Positions 44,017-59,300 of a stretch of DNA of 64,000 nt are shown piece by piece. A program made the position numbers and the translations under genes. The DNA comes from Lantana camara (taxonomy: Eukaryota > Streptophyta > Magnoliopsida > Lamiales > Verbenaceae). Position 1 is the stretch's first letter; every line of letters starts with the position of its first letter. A model generated the notes under the pieces. It was not told the DNA's origin and made no database searches. It saw nothing but the letters and a program-made list of their open reading frames with translations. The stretch is taken from positions 97,702,001 through 97,766,000 of the forward strand of contig CM074856.1 in the NCBI GenBank assembly GCA_037501455.1, read 5' to 3'.

Positions 44017-47000
44017 TGTAGCGCCCCCTAACACTACAACTCCCGCACCGTACTACCCTCGAGTGGATCTGATACCTAGCACCCGAGAAATACTACGGCG
44101 AACGGTACTTAAGTAGAGCGTAGGGTAAAATGCAGCGAAAAATGAAAGAATTTAAAATTTGCAACAAGCAACATGATAACACACAGAATAGTGCATGATA
44201 TTGTAAGGGGGGTAGTATGTTAGCGTAGTTTATGGAGTTAATGTATAAGAGCAATTTATCAGCAATATATACATGATCAGGATTAAATGCTCTTAATTTA
44301 AGCCTGATCTAATAAATATGACACCTATAGCTTCAAGATACCTCCAGGTGTCGTTATCCTCGCTCCCTGAAATCATGTATTTAAAACAGGCAAGGAATTA
44401 GTCAAAGTGACTAAGTGAAGGAAGATTAGATTTAGATATATATATATGGTTATATATATAGATATATATATATATATAAAATGATAGCAATAGGATATAG
44501 CAAATATGATACGGTTCATAAGTTAGAAATCGGGATAGGGGTATTTGGAGTTTATTTAAAAATGATGAACCGTTTAATAAAAGATTTGTATCGCCTGCAA
44601 GTAAGGCGTCTCCTTCCGATCTCCTTAAAATATTTGTAAAATAGTACTGGGCTGATCAAGGCACCAGTACTTTAATAAAACTAAATATGATAATAACTCC
44701 GCAACACCGTAGTGTCAGTAGGGGAGCAAACCCTACCGATGATATGTAATATGTGGGAGGAAGCTATCTCTCCCAGGGAGGTTATTCTCCCTTGTAAGTC
44801 TCTTGGCGTGGAGTAACTAACCTCCAGCTAAACCACTACCAAGAGTTGGTGGCGGTCTGTGGCACCAACAATACTCTCGGCCCGTTACCTTCCGAGTATT
44901 GCTCGACACAGCTGCACGTCGGGCCCATTTTTTATAAATGATAATGATTGACTTGCTTAGTCGGGAATCAGTTCTTAGTATTAATAGGACTGAAATATAA
45001 AATGTCCGTATAAGATCCTGATTCCGACTTATTGGTATTTTCCTTATAAAGAGGAATATGTATAATATTGATATATATAGATAGGAAATAAAATAATAGA
45101 TAGGTTTGGAAATCATTTTATAATTAGATATAGATATAAACATGATTCCAGTTGAAAATGTTTTAACCCTCACCTAGTATCAAAATTCAAACAGATTGGA
45201 ACGGATCCCACTGTTTAGTGCAATTGTCGCCTGAAAATAATTACTACTGACTTAGAACTAGGTTCTTATTATTCTAATCACATAATCACATAAGGTTTAG
45301 GAAATATAACATATTAGGAAATTCTTATAACATTTAGAAATTATTTCCCGGCAAAATTTAATTTTAACTGTTTAAGGAAAATTGATTAATTAATTAGGTT
45401 TCAAAAATTCTTTAACCACTTAAATATTTATTAATCATGTTGTGACCTTAATTAGAGTATTAGGAATTAAATTTAGAATTTAATTCAACAATGTAGGTTG
45501 ATTTTGAAATTAATTTATAATTTTATTAATTTTTGAATTAATTTGGAAAAATCTTTATTTAAAATTCCAAAATCCTATTTTATAATTAATTTTAAATTAA
45601 TTTCGAAACTATTCATTAAATGTTGACCAAAAAGTCAAAATTACTATTAAAAACATTTACTATTCAATTTCTTATGAATTAAACACTTTATAACACAAAA
45701 TTAAACATACACATACACACACTATCACACGAGCACATGAATTTGGTTCAAGAACATTATGAAGGTGTTCTTAAGCTTATGAAGATGTTCATACTAGTTC
45801 ATGATCACATTCAATAAATTTGAATTCATAACATATAATTAAATTCAAATGTAACACTTTAATTATGAAATTAAATCTAAATAAATTATTCTAAGCATAA
45901 ATTTAATCAAATAAGAACATAATTATTTAAATACATACTCATGCTACAACATATCATAATTTATGTAATTAATTAAATAAAATTCCATAATGTAGGCACA
46001 TTACACATAAAACTAACAATTATGCATATATATTATAAAAATAAATTCCTAAAGCATAATTTTATTATTCCTAAGCATGCTACTAATATTTTAATATTAA
46101 AAACATAACATAAAGCATGAAATAATAAAATAAAATTGCAGCTTAGAGAGAGGGAGAGAGAGTCACGAGAGGGAGAGAGAGATGTGGGAGATTTTGTATG
46201 ATTTTTGTGTTATGCTTCTAAGGGTATTTATAGTTGGCATTTAGGGGATTATGTTGCAATTAATTAGATGAATCATGGTGTGAGTAAGCTAGGTTCATTT
46301 ATTAGGGGGGTTAAGTGTATACTTATGTGTAAGTTTAAGAAATAATTAATTAATTTAGTAATCATGACAAAATAAAAATAATTCTAAAATAGGATGAAAA
46401 TGGTAATAAATTCGTAGAAGAACGTCTAGGGTTTAGTTTGAAATGAGAGAAATTGCAAAAGAAAGAGAATCGAAAGAGCTTTCTAATGGTTATAAATACT
46501 TAACGTTTGAACGTCTACATTTAAAGTAGTAGTCGTTCGGGAATTTTGAAAAATACAATAAAATTCATAAACGAAGCTAGAATGTGAATTGATTTCCGAG
46601 AAAATGTCCATGATTCTTGAAATAATTCAAGGATCATTTTGACTGTAATATTGTATACCAAATGTTGGACGATTTAAAAATTAGTTTTTACGGTGGGAAT
46701 AGTACTTTGGGAAAATAAAGAAAAATTTATAAATCGAGTTAGGATTTGAACTAGAGTTTGGAAAAGATCCTAAAATTCATAAAATAATCCAAGGATCGTA
46801 ATGGTTATAATATTGTATAGGAAAAACATTGAAATTCAGAAATTTCTAATTTAGGGCAAAATTAGGGTTTTTCAGCCGGTTTTGATTTCTATGGAAGCTA
46901 CGTTAAGAATTAGGGTTTGGAAATCATACCAAAATTCATAAAATTTTGCAAGGATTCTATTGAGCCCAATATTGAATAGGTAAAAGTGTTTCGAAAATTC

Positions 47001-47328
47001 CTACAATTAAAGATGAATAGTAACTAGGGACCTAAATGGAATTTTCAACAAACAATTTTGTTTTTTAAAATGTATTTCAGAATGATGAAAGCTAACATAT
47101 GAGTGTGGAAATGAGCTTTCTAAGGTTTTTCGAGGTTTAGGTAAAGGTCTAGGGTTCATGAATGAATAGTGATATAATTCTCTAAAAAAGGCACAAATCA
47201 TAAATCGAAACATAGATGCACATAATTCACATAGAATGAAATGTATAATGGACTAAGACTATAAACGCTTTCCTCTTAACCCTTTACTTACTCGTGCTAT
47301 CCTGATCTCAAAAATCCGGGCTGTTACA
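44017..47328 (-). mobile_element. Nested solo LTR in array unit 1 (3312 bp)
   Basis: Plus-strand ends TGTAGCGCCCCC and CGGGCTGTTACA; on the minus strand it starts TGTAACAGCCCGG. Left flank GTGAA, right flank GTGAT, a target duplication with one mismatch. LTR A and B lack it, so it is an insertion into the LTR before amplification. TATA box at 46224-46233 (minus), then CT-rich leader; hairpin TTAGTCA-AAG-TGACTAA at 44398-44414. No palindrome array. Related to S1. Confidence 0.92.
46224..46233 (-). promoter_or_regulatory. TATA box of the nested solo LTR
   Basis: GTATTTATAG on the plus strand is CTATAAATAC on the minus strand, about 1.1 kb from the LTR start, followed by a CT-rich leader (46145-46200). 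Same word and distance as S1 at 4101. Confidence 0.7.
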
Positions 47329-50101
47329 GTGATGAGGGCCAAACACTCTAAACCTCGGGCCCACCGGCACCACCAACCTCTGTGACAAGACATACAGAAG
47401 ACCAGACTTAGACTCTATATGAACCAAACAAGACGCACGGCGTTGCTCAACATGATCGTGGTTATGCATAAGTGTTCATGTTGTGCTTGGATAAGGTGTC
47501 GTGGTCATTCAAGGCATATCAATGCTCAACAAGGTCATATTTACAAGCAACCAACACGCAATTCCATATCCAAAGATGCAAGATCAATTTAGGAAGTCAA
47601 TGTATTCACAAAATGCATATTAAATCATCCAATGTCACAGGGTTCAATTATAATATTACAATTAATCATCAAGTTCATGTCGAGTTATAAGGTGCATAAG
47701 TAAGAGCAACTTGATTATATAAACATACAAAGTTGTTGTACATAGATGGCATGCTTGATACAAATAAAGAGTGCATTTGATTCACTTAAGATCATACTTT
47801 ACAACTTCACAACATGTTTGGTACACAAGCTCAAGTCACATCCATAGTTTCATAAATGCTACATTCACATCCCCTAAGTGATTTATAAAAGTTTAGAATT
47901 ATTACACATACATCTCCTTAGTCGATTGCTAAGCATAAATGTTCATTTAAAGTGTTTATACAATTATTCAACTAGGAATTAATTACTTACAAACATGACA
48001 ATTATCAATTTATCGTAATTCATAACCATTTTCGAGTAGTAAGAGTAAATCAAGATATTACAATTCTAACTCCTATCATGCATCAAGTCTCATGTTGTTC
48101 AAGCATCCTTCATGTATCTAAATTTATATTTGAAACACAATTTACAACAAACATAACATTGAGAACGTCTCAAATTCATATAGAGAAATCACAACATGTT
48201 CGTTCTTCTAAAATATCATTCAATTTCATTTAGTCACATAAAAGATTAGTTTCTAAATATTACACTAACACCCCCTCGTACTTAACAATAGCGTAAATTC
48301 ATCACATCGGGATTCAGATTGTAAATCGAACATTCATGTATATCACAATTCATTCAATACATATTTTCGTATATGATTGGAATACATCTCGATCAACAAA
48401 CCAACAATAAACAATTTATTTGCACTTAAAACAATTAATTCAAATAATCACAATTACGCAAAATAATTCGTAATAAATAAACCGAGTGTCCAATTAATGA
48501 AGGGAAAGCGGAGTTGGACTCACCACGTCGAGACCGATATTCTGTCCGAAAGTCGTCGGAGTGCCGCCACCGGAGCAGTCGGAAAGTCGCCGGGCCGCCA
48601 CCGGGCCGCCGCCGGAAGTCGCCGTAAAAATCCCAAAAAATTACCCGAGAAGCTAGTCCTCGTGCTCATTCCAAATCCTTGATTAATTTCTGAAAATTCC
48701 AAGCCAATCGTCTTATATCTTAAATCCAAGAATACGAAAACCCCAAAAACTTCAAAATCAAATTACTTCCAATCCGGTGAACGAAAATGAAATCCGTAAA
48801 AGGCATCGACTCACCCATGACTTGCTCTTCAAAACCCCCAAGTTGGTCGCTGGAGAAAATGGCCGAAAAGTTAAGAATTCGGCCGCTACAGTAACAAGCC
48901 GCCGCCGTCGCGACTTCAGACGGCTCGTGCGCCGCCACCTCCACTCCGATGGTTGTGTCACCAACCCAAAATTCATTCCCCATGAGAATAGCTTCAGATC
49001 GGTATCTCATCCGCCCAAAACCGCCACCGGACTCGTCGGGAACAGCCAACGAAATTCGCCCAGATTCACCACCAGCGGTGTGATATTCGGGCCGCGCGTG
49101 TGGAGCCACCGCTGCCCCAATGACTGGTCAACCACTGCCATGTTGTAGATCTCATCGAGACATTCGATTTGCATACCAATTTTGCTATATTCCGATGTCG
49201 GAGGAGGCCGTACGAGGTTGTTGAAGTTGCTGTCGCAATGCAGTCGCGATTTTCCGAACTTTGAGCAGTTACGTCTGAAAATCACAGATATCTCCTCCAC
49301 TATTGGTCGTTTGGCCAAGATCTTTGTACCATCGAGATCCTCTCGTCGAGCTCTTCGAAATAGACTTCTCATTCATCGAATTCCGTTGAGAAACGACCAA
49401 GTTACGACTAGTGTATGTTTTAGGTGTAGTGTGTGTACGGGAATGAGAGAGAGAGAACCAAGAGAGAGAAGAGGAGATTGGGAGAAATGTGTCTTGTGCA
49501 CAAGCTATGTACAACCGGGTATCCTTATCGCGTAGCAAAGAGTAATAGCGCGTACAAATAATTGTAAATAAAATTGGTAAAGTTACGAATAAACATTCAA
49601 GCTCCGAATTAATTTTATAAATTAAAATGAAAGAGAGAGATTTACCAATTAGAGTTTGATTCAATTTAATTTTAGAAACCTTTCGTACAATTTAACGACA
49701 CTTCGTAAACACATGATTGATAATTAATCTCAAGGAATTCAAGTAAACCGAAATTAAACAAGTTAAGTAACATGATGGATTTAAAATCAACTTGACAATT
49801 ATTTAATGGAATAAATTCGAATTAAATCAAATTAGACTGTTAGGGTTACATATGCGCGTAATTAATCAAGTTGACAATTAATCTTAGAATAATTCGAATG
49901 ATCACATATAAAATTGGTTTTTACATTAAATCACATAATTCAAGAACTCTTAAATTAAACACACAGAAGTGTAGAGAATTACTTGTTAATATCGTCAGGA
50001 CGCCCTTCGAGAATACGGGGAGTCACAACCTTCCCCCCTTAAGAGAACCTGGTCGCCAGGTTCCACTGCTAAAATGTAGATCCTCGAGTTGTAGTTCTCC
50101 A

Positions 50102-53100
50102 ACACATACGTATTTATAGTAAGGTATACTCGCATGCAAGGGTAGAAATCAGCATATAAAAGCCATAGGTCGCATAAGTATACAAAATCCTAACCTCACC
50201 TCGTGAAAGTAGAGTCTGAGAGTGTGAATGTAGCGCCCCCTAACACTACAACTCCCGCACCATACTACCCTCGAGTGGATCTGATACCTAGCACCCGAGA
50301 AATACTACGGCGAACGGTACTTAAGTAGAGCGTAGGGTAAAATGCAGCGGAAAATGAAAGAATTTAAAATTTGCAACAAGCAACATGATAACACACAGAA
50401 TAGTGCATGATATTGTAAGGGGGGTAGTATGTTAGCGTAGTTTATGGAGTTAATGTATAAGAGCAATTTATCAGCAATATATACATGATCAGGATTAAAT
50501 GCTCTTAATTTAAGCCTGATCTAATAAATATGACACCTATAGCTTCAAGATACCTCCAGGTGTCGTTATCCTCGCTCCCTGAAATCATGTATTTAAAACA
50601 GGCAAGGAATTAGTCAAAGTGACTAAGTGAAGGAAGATTAGATTTAGATATATATATATGGTTATATATATAGATATATATATATATAAAATGATAGCAA
50701 TAGGATATAGCAAATATGATACGGTTCATAAGTTAGAAATCGGGATAGGGGTATTTGGAGTTTATTTAAAAATGATGAACCGTTTAATAAAAGATTTGTA
50801 TCGCCTGCAAGTAAGGCGTCTCCTTCCGATCTCCTTAAAATATTTGTAAAATAGTACCGGGCTGATCAAGGCACCAGTACTTTAATAAAACTAAATATGA
50901 TAATAACTCCGCAACACCGTAGTGTCAGTAGGGGAGCAAACCCTACCGATGATATGTAATATGTGGGAGGAAGCTATCTCTCCCAGGGAGGTTATTCTCC
51001 CTTGTAAGTCTCTTGGCGTGGAGTAACTAACCTCCAGCTAAACCACTACCAAGAGTTGGTGGCGGTCTGTGGCACCAACAATACTCTCGGCCCGTTACCT
51101 TCCGAGTATTGCTCGACACAGCTGCACGTCGGGCCCATTTTTGATAAATGATAATGATTGACTTGCTTAGCCGGGAATCAGTTCTTAGTATTAATAGGAC
51201 TGAAATATAAAATGTCCGTATAAGATCCTGATTCCGACTTATTGGTATTTTCCTTATAAAGAGGAATATGTATAATATTGATATATATAGATAGGAAATA
51301 AAATAATAGATAGGTTTGGAAATCATTTTATAATTAGATATAGATATAAACATGATTCCAGTTGAAAATGTTTTAACCCTCACCTAGTATCAAAATTCAA
51401 ACAGATTGGAACGGATCCCACTGTTTAGTGCAATTGTCGCCTGAAAATAATTACTACTGACTTAGAACTAGGTTCTTATTATTCTAATCACATAATCACA
51501 TAAGGTTTAGGAAATATAACATATTAGGAAATTCTTATAACATTTAGAAATTATTTCCCGGCAAAATTTAATTTTAACTGTTTAAGGAAAATTGATTAAT
51601 TAATTAGGTTTCAAAAATTCTTTAACCACTTAAATATTTATTAATCATGTTGTGACCTTAATTAGAGTATTAGGAATTAAATTTAGAATTTAATTCAACA
51701 ATGTAGGTTGATTTTGAAATTAATTTATAATTTTATTAATTTTTGAATTAATTTGGAAAAATCTTTATTTAAAATTCCAAAATCCTATTTTATAATTAAT
51801 TTTAAATTAATTTCGAAACTATTCATTAAATGTTGACCAAAAAGTCAAAATTACTATTAAAAACATTTACTATTCAATTTCTTATGAATTAAACACTTTA
51901 TAACACAAAATTAAACATACACATACACACACTATCACACGAGCACATGAATTTGGTTCAAGAACATTATGCAGGTGTTCTTAAGCTTATGAAGATGTTC
52001 ATACTAGTTCATGATCACATTCAATAAATTTGAATTCATAACATATAATTAAATTCAAATGTAACACTTTAATTATGAAATTAAATCTAAATAAATTATT
52101 CTAAGCATAAATTTAATCAAATAAGAACATAATTATTTAAATACATACTCATGCTACAACATATCATAATTTATGTAATTAATTAAATAAAATTCCATAA
52201 TGTAGGCACATTACACATAAAACTAACAATTATGCATATATATTATAAAAATAAATTCCTAAAGCATAATTTTATTATTCCTAAGCATGCTACTAATATT
52301 TTAATATTAAAAACATAACATAAAGCATGAAATAATAAAATAAAATTGCAGCTTAGAGAGAGGGAGAGAGAGTCACGAGAGGGAGAGAGAGATGTGGGAG
52401 ATTTTGTATGATTTTTGTGTTATGCTTCTAAGGGTATTTATAGTTGGCATTTAGGGGATTATGTTGCAATTAATTAGATGAATCATGGTGTGAGTAAGCT
52501 AGGTTCATTTATTAGGGGGGTTAAGTGTATACTTATGTGTAAGTTTAAGAAATAATTAATTAATTTAGTAATCATGACAAAATAAAAATAATTCTAAAAT
52601 AGGATGAAAATGGTAATAAATTCGTAGAAGAACGTCTAGGGTTTAGTTTGAAATGAGAGAAATTGCAAAAGAAAGAGAATCGAAAGAGCTTTCTAATGGT
52701 TATAAATACTTAACGTTTGAACGTCTACATTTAAAGTAGTAGTCGTTCGGGAATTTTGAAAAATACAATAAAATTCATAAACGAAGCTAGAATGTGAATT
52801 GATTTCCGAGAAAATGTCCATGATTCTTGAAATAATTCAAGGATCATTTTGACTGTAATATTGTATACCAAATGTTGGACGATTTAAAAATTAGTTTTTA
52901 CGGTGGGAATAGTACTTTGGGAAAATAAAGAAAAATTTATAAATCGAGTTAGGATTTGAACTAGAGTTTGGAAAAGATCCTAAAATTCATAAAATAATCC
53001 AAGGATCGTAATGGTTATAATATTGTATAGGAAAAACGTTGAAATTCAGAAATTTCTAATTTAGGGCAAAATTAGGGTTTTTCAGCCGGTTTTGATTTCT

Positions 53101-56100
53101 ATGGAAGCTACGTTAAGAATTAGGGTTTGGAAATCATACCAAAATTCATAAAATTTTGCAAGGATTCTATTGAGCCCAATATTGAATAGGTAAAAGTGTT
53201 TCGAAAATTCCTACAATTAAAGATGAATAGTAACTAGGGACCTAAATGGAATTTTCAACAAACAATTTTGTTTTTTAAAATGTATTTCAGAATGATGAAA
53301 GCTATCATATGAGTGTGGAAATGAGCTTTCTAAGGTTTTTCGAGGTTTAGGTAAAGGTCTAGGGTTCATGAATGAATAGTGATATAATTCTCTAAAAAAG
53401 GCACAAATCATAAATCGAAACATAGATGCACATAATTCACATAGAATGAAATGTATAATGGACTAAGACTATAAACGCTTTCCTCTTAACCCTTTACTTA
53501 CTCGTGCTATCCTGATCTCAAAAATCCGGGCTGTTACAGTGATGAGGGCCAAACACTCTAAACCTCGGGCCCACCGGCACCACCAACCTCTGTGACAAGA
53601 CATACAGAAGACCAGACTTAGACTCTATATGAACCAAACAAGACGCACGGCGTTGCTCAACATGATCGTGGTTATGCATAAGTGTTCATGTTGTGCTTGG
53701 ATAAGGTGTCGTGGTCATTCAAGGCATATCAATGCTCAACAAGGTCATATTTACAAGCAACCAACACGCAATTCCATATCCAAAGATGCAAGATCAATTT
53801 AGGAAGTCAATGTATTCACAAAATGCATATTAAATCATCCAATGTCACAGGGTTCAATTATAATATTACAATTAATCATCAAGTTCATGTCGAGTTATAA
53901 GGTGCATAAGTAAGAGCAACTTGATTATATAAACATACAAAGTTGTTGTACATAGATGGCATGCTTGATACAAATAAAGAGTGCATTTGATTCACTTAAG
54001 ATCATACTTTACAACTTCACAACATGTTTGGTACACAAGCTCAAGTCACATCCATAGTTTCATAAATGCTACATTCACATCCCCTAAGTGATTTATAAAA
54101 GTTTAGAATTATTACACATACATCTCCTTAGTCGATTGCTAAGCATAAATGTTCATTTAAAGTGTTTATACAATTATTCAACTAGGAATTAATTACTTAC
54201 AAACATGACAATTATCAATTTATCGTAATTCATAACCATTTTCGAGTAGTAAGAGTAAATCAAGATATTACAATTCTAACTCCTATCATGCATCAAGTCT
54301 CATGTTGTTCAAGCATCCTTCATGTATCTAAATTTATATTTGAAACACAATTTACAACAAACATAACATTGAGAACGTCTCAAATTCATATAGAGAAATC
54401 ACAACATGTTCGTTCTTCTAAAATATCATTCAATTTCATTTAGTCACATAAAAGATTAGTTTCTAAATATTACACTAACACCCCCTCGTACTTAACAATA
54501 GCGTAAATTCATCACATCGGGATTCAGATTGTAAATCGAACATTCATGTATATCACAATTCATTCAATACATATTTTCGTATATGATTGGAATACATCTC
54601 GATCAACAAACCAACAATAAACAATTTATTTGCACTTAAAACAATTAATTCAAATAATCACAATTACGCAAAATAATTCGTAATAAATAAACCGAGTGTC
54701 CAATTAATGAAGGGAAAGCGGAGTTGGACTCACCACGTCGAGACCGACATTCTGTCCGAAAGTCGTCAGAGTGCCGCCACCGGAGCAGTCGGAAAGTCGC
54801 CGGGCCGCCACCGGGCCGCCGCCGGAAGTCGCCGTAAAAATCCCAAAAAATTACCCGAGAAGCTAGTCCTCGTGCTCATTCCAAATCCTTGATTAATTTC
54901 TGAAAATTCCAAGCCAATCGTCTTATATCTTAAATCCAAGAATACGAAAACCCCAAAAACTTCAAAATCAAATTACTTCCAATCCGGTGAACGAAAATGA
55001 AATCCGTAAAAGGCATCGACTCACCCATGACTTGCTCTTCAAAACCCCCAAGTTGGTCGCTGGAGAAAATGGCCGAAAAGTTAAGAATTCGGCCGCTACA
55101 GTAACAAGCCGCCGCCGTCGCGACTTCAGACGGCTCGTGCGCCGCCACCTCCACTCCGATGGTTGTGTCACCAACCCAAAATTCATTCCCCATGAGAATA
55201 GCTTCAGATCGGTATCTCATCCGCCCAAAACCGCCACCGGACTCGTCGGGAACAGCCAACGAAATTCACCCAGATTCACCACCAGCGGTGTGATATTCGG
55301 GCCGCGCGTGTGGAGCCACCGCTGCCCCAATGACTGGTCAACCACTGCCATGTTGTAGATCTCATCGAGACATTCGATTTGCATACCAATTTTGCTATAT
55401 TCCGATGTCGGAGGAGGCCGTACGAGGTTGTTGAAGTTGCTGTCGCAATGCAGTCGCGATTTTCCGAACTTTGAGCAGTTACGTCTGAAAATCACAGATA
55501 TCTCCTCCACTATTGGTTGTTTGGCCAAGATCTTTGTACCATCGAGATCCTCTCGTCGAGCTCTTTGAAATGGATTACTCATTCATAGAATTCCGTTGAG
55601 AAACGACCAAGTTACGACTAGTGTATGTTTTAGGTGTAGTGTGTGTGCGGGAATGAGAGAGAGAGAACCAAGAGAGAGAAGAGGAGATTGGGAGAAATGT
55701 GTCTTGTGCACAAGCTATGTACAACCGGGTATCCTTATCGCGTAGCAAAGAGTAATAGCGCGTACAAATAATTGTAAATAAAATTGGTAAAGTTACGAAT
55801 AAACATTCAAGCTCCGAATTAATTTTATAAATTAAAATGAAAGAGAGAGATTTACCAATTAGAGTTTGATTCAATTTAATTTTAGAAACCTTTCGTACAA
55901 TTTAACGACACTTCGTAAACACATGATTGATAATTAATCTCAAGGAATTCAAGTAAACCGAAATTAAACAAGTTAAGTAACATGATGGATTTAAAATCAA
56001 CTTGACAATTATTTAATGGAATAAATTCGAATTAAATCAAATTAGACTGTTAGGGTTACATATGCGCGTAATTAATCAAGTTGACAATTAATCTTAGAAT

Positions 56101-56311
56101 AATTCGAATGATCACATATAAAATTGGTTTTTACATTAAATCACATAATTCAAGAACTCTTAAATTAAACACACAGAAGTGTAGAGAATTACTTGTTAAT
56201 ATCGTCAGGACGCCCTTCGAGAATACGGGGAGTCACAACCTTCCCCCCTTAAGAGAACCTGGTCGCCAGGTTCCACTGCTAAAATGTAGATCCTCGAGTT
56301 GTAGTTCTCCA
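50102..56311 (-). repeat. Tandem array unit 2 (6210 bp)
   Basis: Same structure as unit 1. It stays like unit 3 further right (TTGGTTGTTTGG, TTTGAAATGGATTAC, GTGTGTGCGGG) and becomes LTR B-like only between about 55648 and 55670 (AGAGAGAGAAGAGG and onward). LTR end at 56237, linker 56238-56311. Confidence 0.93.
50229..53538 (-). mobile_element. Nested solo LTR in array unit 2 (3310 bp)
   Basis: Near-identical copy of 44017-47328. Private differences are few (for example GCACCATACT near 50270 and GCAGGTGTT near 51971). It arose by duplication of the whole unit and not by a new insertion: the flanks GTGAA and GTGAT are the same. TATA 52434-52443, hairpin 50610-50626. Confidence 0.92.
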
Positions 56312-59300
56312 ACACATACGTATTTATAGTAAGGTATACTCGCATGCAAGGGTAGAAATCAGCATATAAAAGCCATAGGTCGCATAAGTATACAAAATCC
56401 TAACCTCACCTCGTGAAAGTAGAGTCTGAGAGTGTGAATGTAGCGCCCCCTAACACTACAACTCCCGCACCGTACTACCCTCGAGTGGATCTGATACCTA
56501 GCACCCGAGAAATACTACGGCGAACGGTACTTAAGTAGAGCGTAGGGTAAAATGCAGCGGAAAATGAAAGAATTTAAAATTTGCAACAAGCAACATGATA
56601 ACACACAGAATAGTGCATGATATTGTAAGGGGGGTAGTATGTTAGCGTAGTTTATGGAGTTAATGTATAAGAGCAATTTATCAGCAATATATACATGATC
56701 AGGATTAAATGCTCTTAATTTAAGCCTGATCTAATAAATATGACACCTATAGCTTCAAGATACCTCCAGGTGTCGTTATCCTCGCTCCCTGAAATCATGT
56801 ATTTAAAACAGGCAAGGAATTAGTCAAAGTGACTAAGTGAAGGAAGATTAGATTTAGATATATATATATGGTTATATATATAGATATATATATATATAAA
56901 ATGATAGCAATAGGATATAGCAAATATGATACGGTTCATAAGTTAGAAATCGGGATAGGGGTATTTGGAGTTTATTTAAAAATGATGAACCGTTTAATAA
57001 AAGATTTGTATCGCCTGCAAGTAAGGCGTCTCCTTCCGATCTCCTTAAAATATTTGTAAAATAGTACCGGGCTGATCAAGGCACCAGTACTTTAATAAAA
57101 CTAAATATGATAATAACTCCGCAACACCGTACTGTCAGTAGGGGAGCAAACCCTACCGATGATATGTAATATGTGGGAGGAAGCTATCTCTCCCAGGGAG
57201 GTTATTCTCCCTTGTAAGTCTCTTGGCGTGGAGTAACTAACCTCCAGCTAAACCACTACCAAGAGTTGGTGGCGGTCTGTGGCACCAACAATACTCTCGG
57301 CCCGTTACCTTCCGAGTATTGCTCGACACAGCTGCACGTCGGGCCCATTTTTGATAAATGATAATGATTGACTTGCTTAGCCGGGAATCAGTTCTTAGTA
57401 TTAATAGGACTGAAATATAAAATGTCCGTATAAGATCCTGATTCCGACTTATTGGTATTTTCCTTATAAAGAGGAATATGTATAATATTGATATATATAG
57501 ATAGGAAATAAAATAATAGATAGGTTTGGAAATCATTTTATAATTAGATATAGATATAAACATGATTCCAGTTGAAAATGTTTTAACCCTCACCTAGTAT
57601 CAAAATTCAAACAGATTGGAACGGATCCCACTGTTTAGTGCAATTGTCGCCTGAAAATAATTACTACTGACTTAGAACTAGGTTCTTATTATTCTAATCA
57701 CATAATCACATAAGGTTTAGGAAATATAACATATTAGGAAATTCTTATAACATTTAGAAATTATTTCCCGGCAAAATTTAATTTTAACTGTTTAAGGAAA
57801 ATTGATTAATTAATTAGGTTTCAAAAATTCTTTAACCACTTAAATATTTATTAATCATGTTGTGACCTTAATTAGAGTATTAGGAATTAAATTTAGAATT
57901 TAATTCAACAATGTAGGTTGATTTTGAAATTAATTTATAATTTTATTAATTTTTGAATTAATTTGGAAAAATCTTTATTTAAAATTCCAAAATCCTATTT
58001 TATAATTAATTTTAAATTAATTTCGAAACTATTCATTAAATGTTGACCAAAAAGTCAAAATTACTATTAAAAACATTTACTATTCAATTTCTTATGAATT
58101 AAACACTTTATAACACAAAATTAAACATACACATACACACACTATCACACGAGCACATGAATTTGGTTCAAGAACATTATGAAGGTGTTCTTAAGCTTAT
58201 GAAGATGTTCATACTAGTTCATGATCACATTCAATAAATTTGAATTCATAACATATAATTAAATTCAAATGTAACACTTTAATTATGAAATTAAATCTAA
58301 ATAAATTATTCTAAGCATAAATTTAATCAAATAAGAACATAATTATTTAAATACATACTCATGCTACAACATATCATAATTTATGTAATTAATTAAATAA
58401 AATTCCATAATGTAGGCACATTACACATAAAACTAACAATTATGCATATATATTATAAAAATAAATTCCTAAAGCATAATTTTATTATTCCTAAGCATGC
58501 TACTAATATTTTAATATTAAAAACATAACATAAAGCATGAAATAATAAAATAAAATTGCAGCTTAGAGAGAGGGAGAGAGAGTCACGAGAGGGACAGAGA
58601 GATGTGGGAGATTTTGTATGATTTTTGTGTTATGCTTCTAAGGGTATTTATAGTTGGCATTTAGGGGATTATGTTGCAATTAATTAGATGAATCATGGTG
58701 TGAGTAAGCTAGGTTCATTTATTAGGGGGGTTAAGTGTATACTTATGTGTAAGTTTAAGAAATAATTAATTAATTTAGTAATCATGACAAAATAAAAATA
58801 ATTCTAAAATAGGATGAAAATGGTAATAAATTCGTAGAAGAACGTCTAGGGTTTAGTTTGAAATGAGAGAAATTGCAAAAGAAAGAGAATCGAAAGAGCT
58901 TTCTAATGGTTATAAATACTTAACGTTTGAGCGTCTACATTTAAAGTAGTAGTCGTTCGGGAATTTTGAAAAATACAATAAAATTCATAAACGAAGCTAG
59001 AATGTGAATTGATTTCCGAGAAAATGTCCATGATTCTTGAAATAATTCAAGGATCATTTTGACTGTAATATTGTATACCAAATGTTGGACGATTTAAAAA
59101 TTAGTTTTTACGGTGGGAATAGTACTTTGGGAAAATAAAGAAAAATTTATAAATCGAGTTAGGATTTGAACTAGAGTTTGGAAAAGATCCTAAAATTCAT
59201 AAAATAATCCAAGGATCGTAATGGTTATAATATTGTATAGGAAAAACGTTGAAATTCAGAAATTTCTAATTTAGGGCAAAATTAGGGTTTTTCAGCCGGT

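Larger units (their letters stand above)
43890..50101 (-). repeat. Tandem array unit 1 (6212 bp)
   Basis: Truncated LTR (missing the part matching 20023-21278 of LTR A) with a nested 3312-bp solo LTR, ending at 50027, then the 74-bp PPT-linker. Unit length is 2 bp more than unit 2 because of a longer AT microsatellite near 44465. Its left two thirds is like units 2 and 3. From a switch point between about 49247 and 49297 to the end it is like LTR B instead (for example TTGGTCGTTTGG and TTCGAAATAGACTTC). Confidence 0.93.

Noticed and set aside
46141..46185. GAGAGA tract in the nested solo LTR as another hairpin array
   Set aside because: It is a purine-rich microsatellite complementary to the CT-rich leader. 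It has no pairing arms like those at 24427-24700.
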